A DNA stretch of 64,000 nt from the NCBI RefSeq assembly GCF_020080835.1, contig NW_025402996.1, positions 86,001 to 150,000 on the forward strand, in the 5' to 3' direction. This document shows, one piece after another, positions 63,261 to 64,000 of this stretch. The stretch comes from Cotesia glomerata (lineage: Eukaryota > Arthropoda > Insecta > Hymenoptera > Braconidae). How positions within the stretch are numbered: position 1 is the stretch's first letter; each line of letters begins with the position of its first letter. A program made the translations under genes and the position numbers. The notes beneath the pieces were generated by a model. It saw only the letters and a list, made by a program, of their open reading frames with translations, made no database searches and was not told the origin of the DNA.

Positions 63261-63659
63261 AAAAAAATAAAAATTCTGATGCAGTACCCTGATAGCCAGC
63301 GCTTTCTCAGTAAGTGTTGACTTCCAGCAGTTACGGTTAATTTATACATCAAGTTCGCGGTAATTCTTCACTCAACAACAGTTGTAAGCAAATTGACGGA
63401 AATCTACGGCCGCAACTTGAATACAAGTTAACAATCAAACTTGTAGTTAAATTTCCTTTCAACTTTACTACAATTTGACGGAAATACTTGTACAGTAAGT
63501 TTTGACGTCTATTTGCAGAGTAAGTTATAGGTAACTAATAGGTAATCGTCGCTTTGCCAACTCTTTCCGTCAAGTTTGCTTCAAATTGCGGACGTAGATT
63601 GACAGTAAGTTATAGGTAAGGTGGCTATCAGGGAAAAAAATAAAAATTCTGATGCAGTA
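63261..63659. mobile_element. 347-bp inverted-repeat element between exact 26-bp direct repeats
   Basis: The element 63287-63633 begins CCCTGATAGCCA and ends TGGCTATCAGGG. Immediately outside, 63261-63286 and 63634-63659 are identical (seven A, TAAAAATTCTGATGCAGTA). Inside there are repeated AGTAAGTTATAGGTAA and TTGACGGAAAT words. No coding capacity. A 26-bp duplication is far longer than usual for a TIR element. Confidence 0.85.
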
Positions 63660-64000
63660 TAATTATATATAGTAAAAGTTAATTATTGATAATGAAATAA
63701 AGTAGCCAGCAGTTGATAAAGTAGACAAAGACACAAGAATAGAGAGTGTCTCCATCATCAGTACGACTCGAGCTTTTGAGATAGAAACAACAAAAGTAAA
63801 ACATCGTGCTGTAGAACATAGCCTAACTTTTTATTTAAATAAGTCTTAACAAATAAATTGGTGGTAATTGGATTACGTTGACTTTGCAAGTACATTCATG
63901 CATGAGTATACGAATGACAATTAGTGACGATTTACACATAAAATAAAAATTTTTAAAAATAATAGCCAACGAAAACTCGCTGAAATGGCGAGTATTGAAG
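63660..64000. other. terminal flank, nothing firm
   Basis: A TCAGTACG word near 63758 and an ATG in good context at 63985 (GAAATGGCG) could mark the start of another plus-strand gene running out of the window, but five codons are not enough to support it. Confidence 0.2.

Noticed and set aside
63985..64000. ATG in good context at the window edge
   Set aside because: Only five codons visible; cannot be told from chance.

Overview
The window looks like nuclear DNA of an insect, most likely a hymenopteran and perhaps a parasitoid wasp. It is AT-rich, with large spliced genes, GT-AG introns, insect-type TCAGT initiators, many short inverted-repeat elements and a remnant of an R1-like non-LTR retrotransposon. 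The lineage call is inference from gene similarity and repeat character. Protein names are recognised from conserved family motifs; no database search was run.

Layout. 1-5592 (+): 6-phosphofructokinase (Pfk), lacking its 5' end, with a pair of equal-length mutually exclusive exons and two candidate micro-exons. 5593-12240: 3' flank, then a nest of repeats. These include a piggyBac-like MITE, a ~1 kb dispersed repeat carrying a dead R1-like fragment and a hairpin MITE, and an arrestin-like exon next to a Helitron-like 3' end. A probable small coiled-coil gene lies on the minus strand. 12335-14844 (+): TRAM (translocating chain-associated membrane protein). 15601-16737 (+): LACTB2 (metallo-beta-lactamase-fold endoribonuclease). 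18638-28376 (-), with a far upstream alternative first exon at 50078-50150: an NFAT5-like Rel-homology transcription factor, apparently with at least three start regions. 33.77-39.80 kb: a ~6 kb DNA transposon with long inverted arms and a decayed minus-strand transposase-like gene. It lies inside the long NFAT first intron if the 50 kb exon is real. 40.8-43.7 kb: further repeats, including a perfect (AC)50 tract. 43.7-54.7 kb: mostly featureless AT-rich DNA apart from a perfect 28-bp hairpin and the distal NFAT exon. 54778-62127 (-): stathmin, with a non-coding first exon, two alternative first coding exons (one cysteine-rich), a 90-nt basic cassette exon and modular exons for tubulin-binding repeats. 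62.1-64 kb: flank, including a 347-bp inverted-repeat element bounded by an exact 26-bp direct repeat.

The genes are unrelated housekeeping or signalling loci (glycolysis, ER translocation, RNA turnover, stress or calcium transcription control, microtubule dynamics). Their main shared theme is isoform diversity from alternative exons and promoters. The strongest candidate for poorly described biology is the 6 kb transposon: its protein resembles a family of uncharacterised metazoan proteins known to me only from memory, and its subterminal region carries unequal 162-bp tandem repeats.
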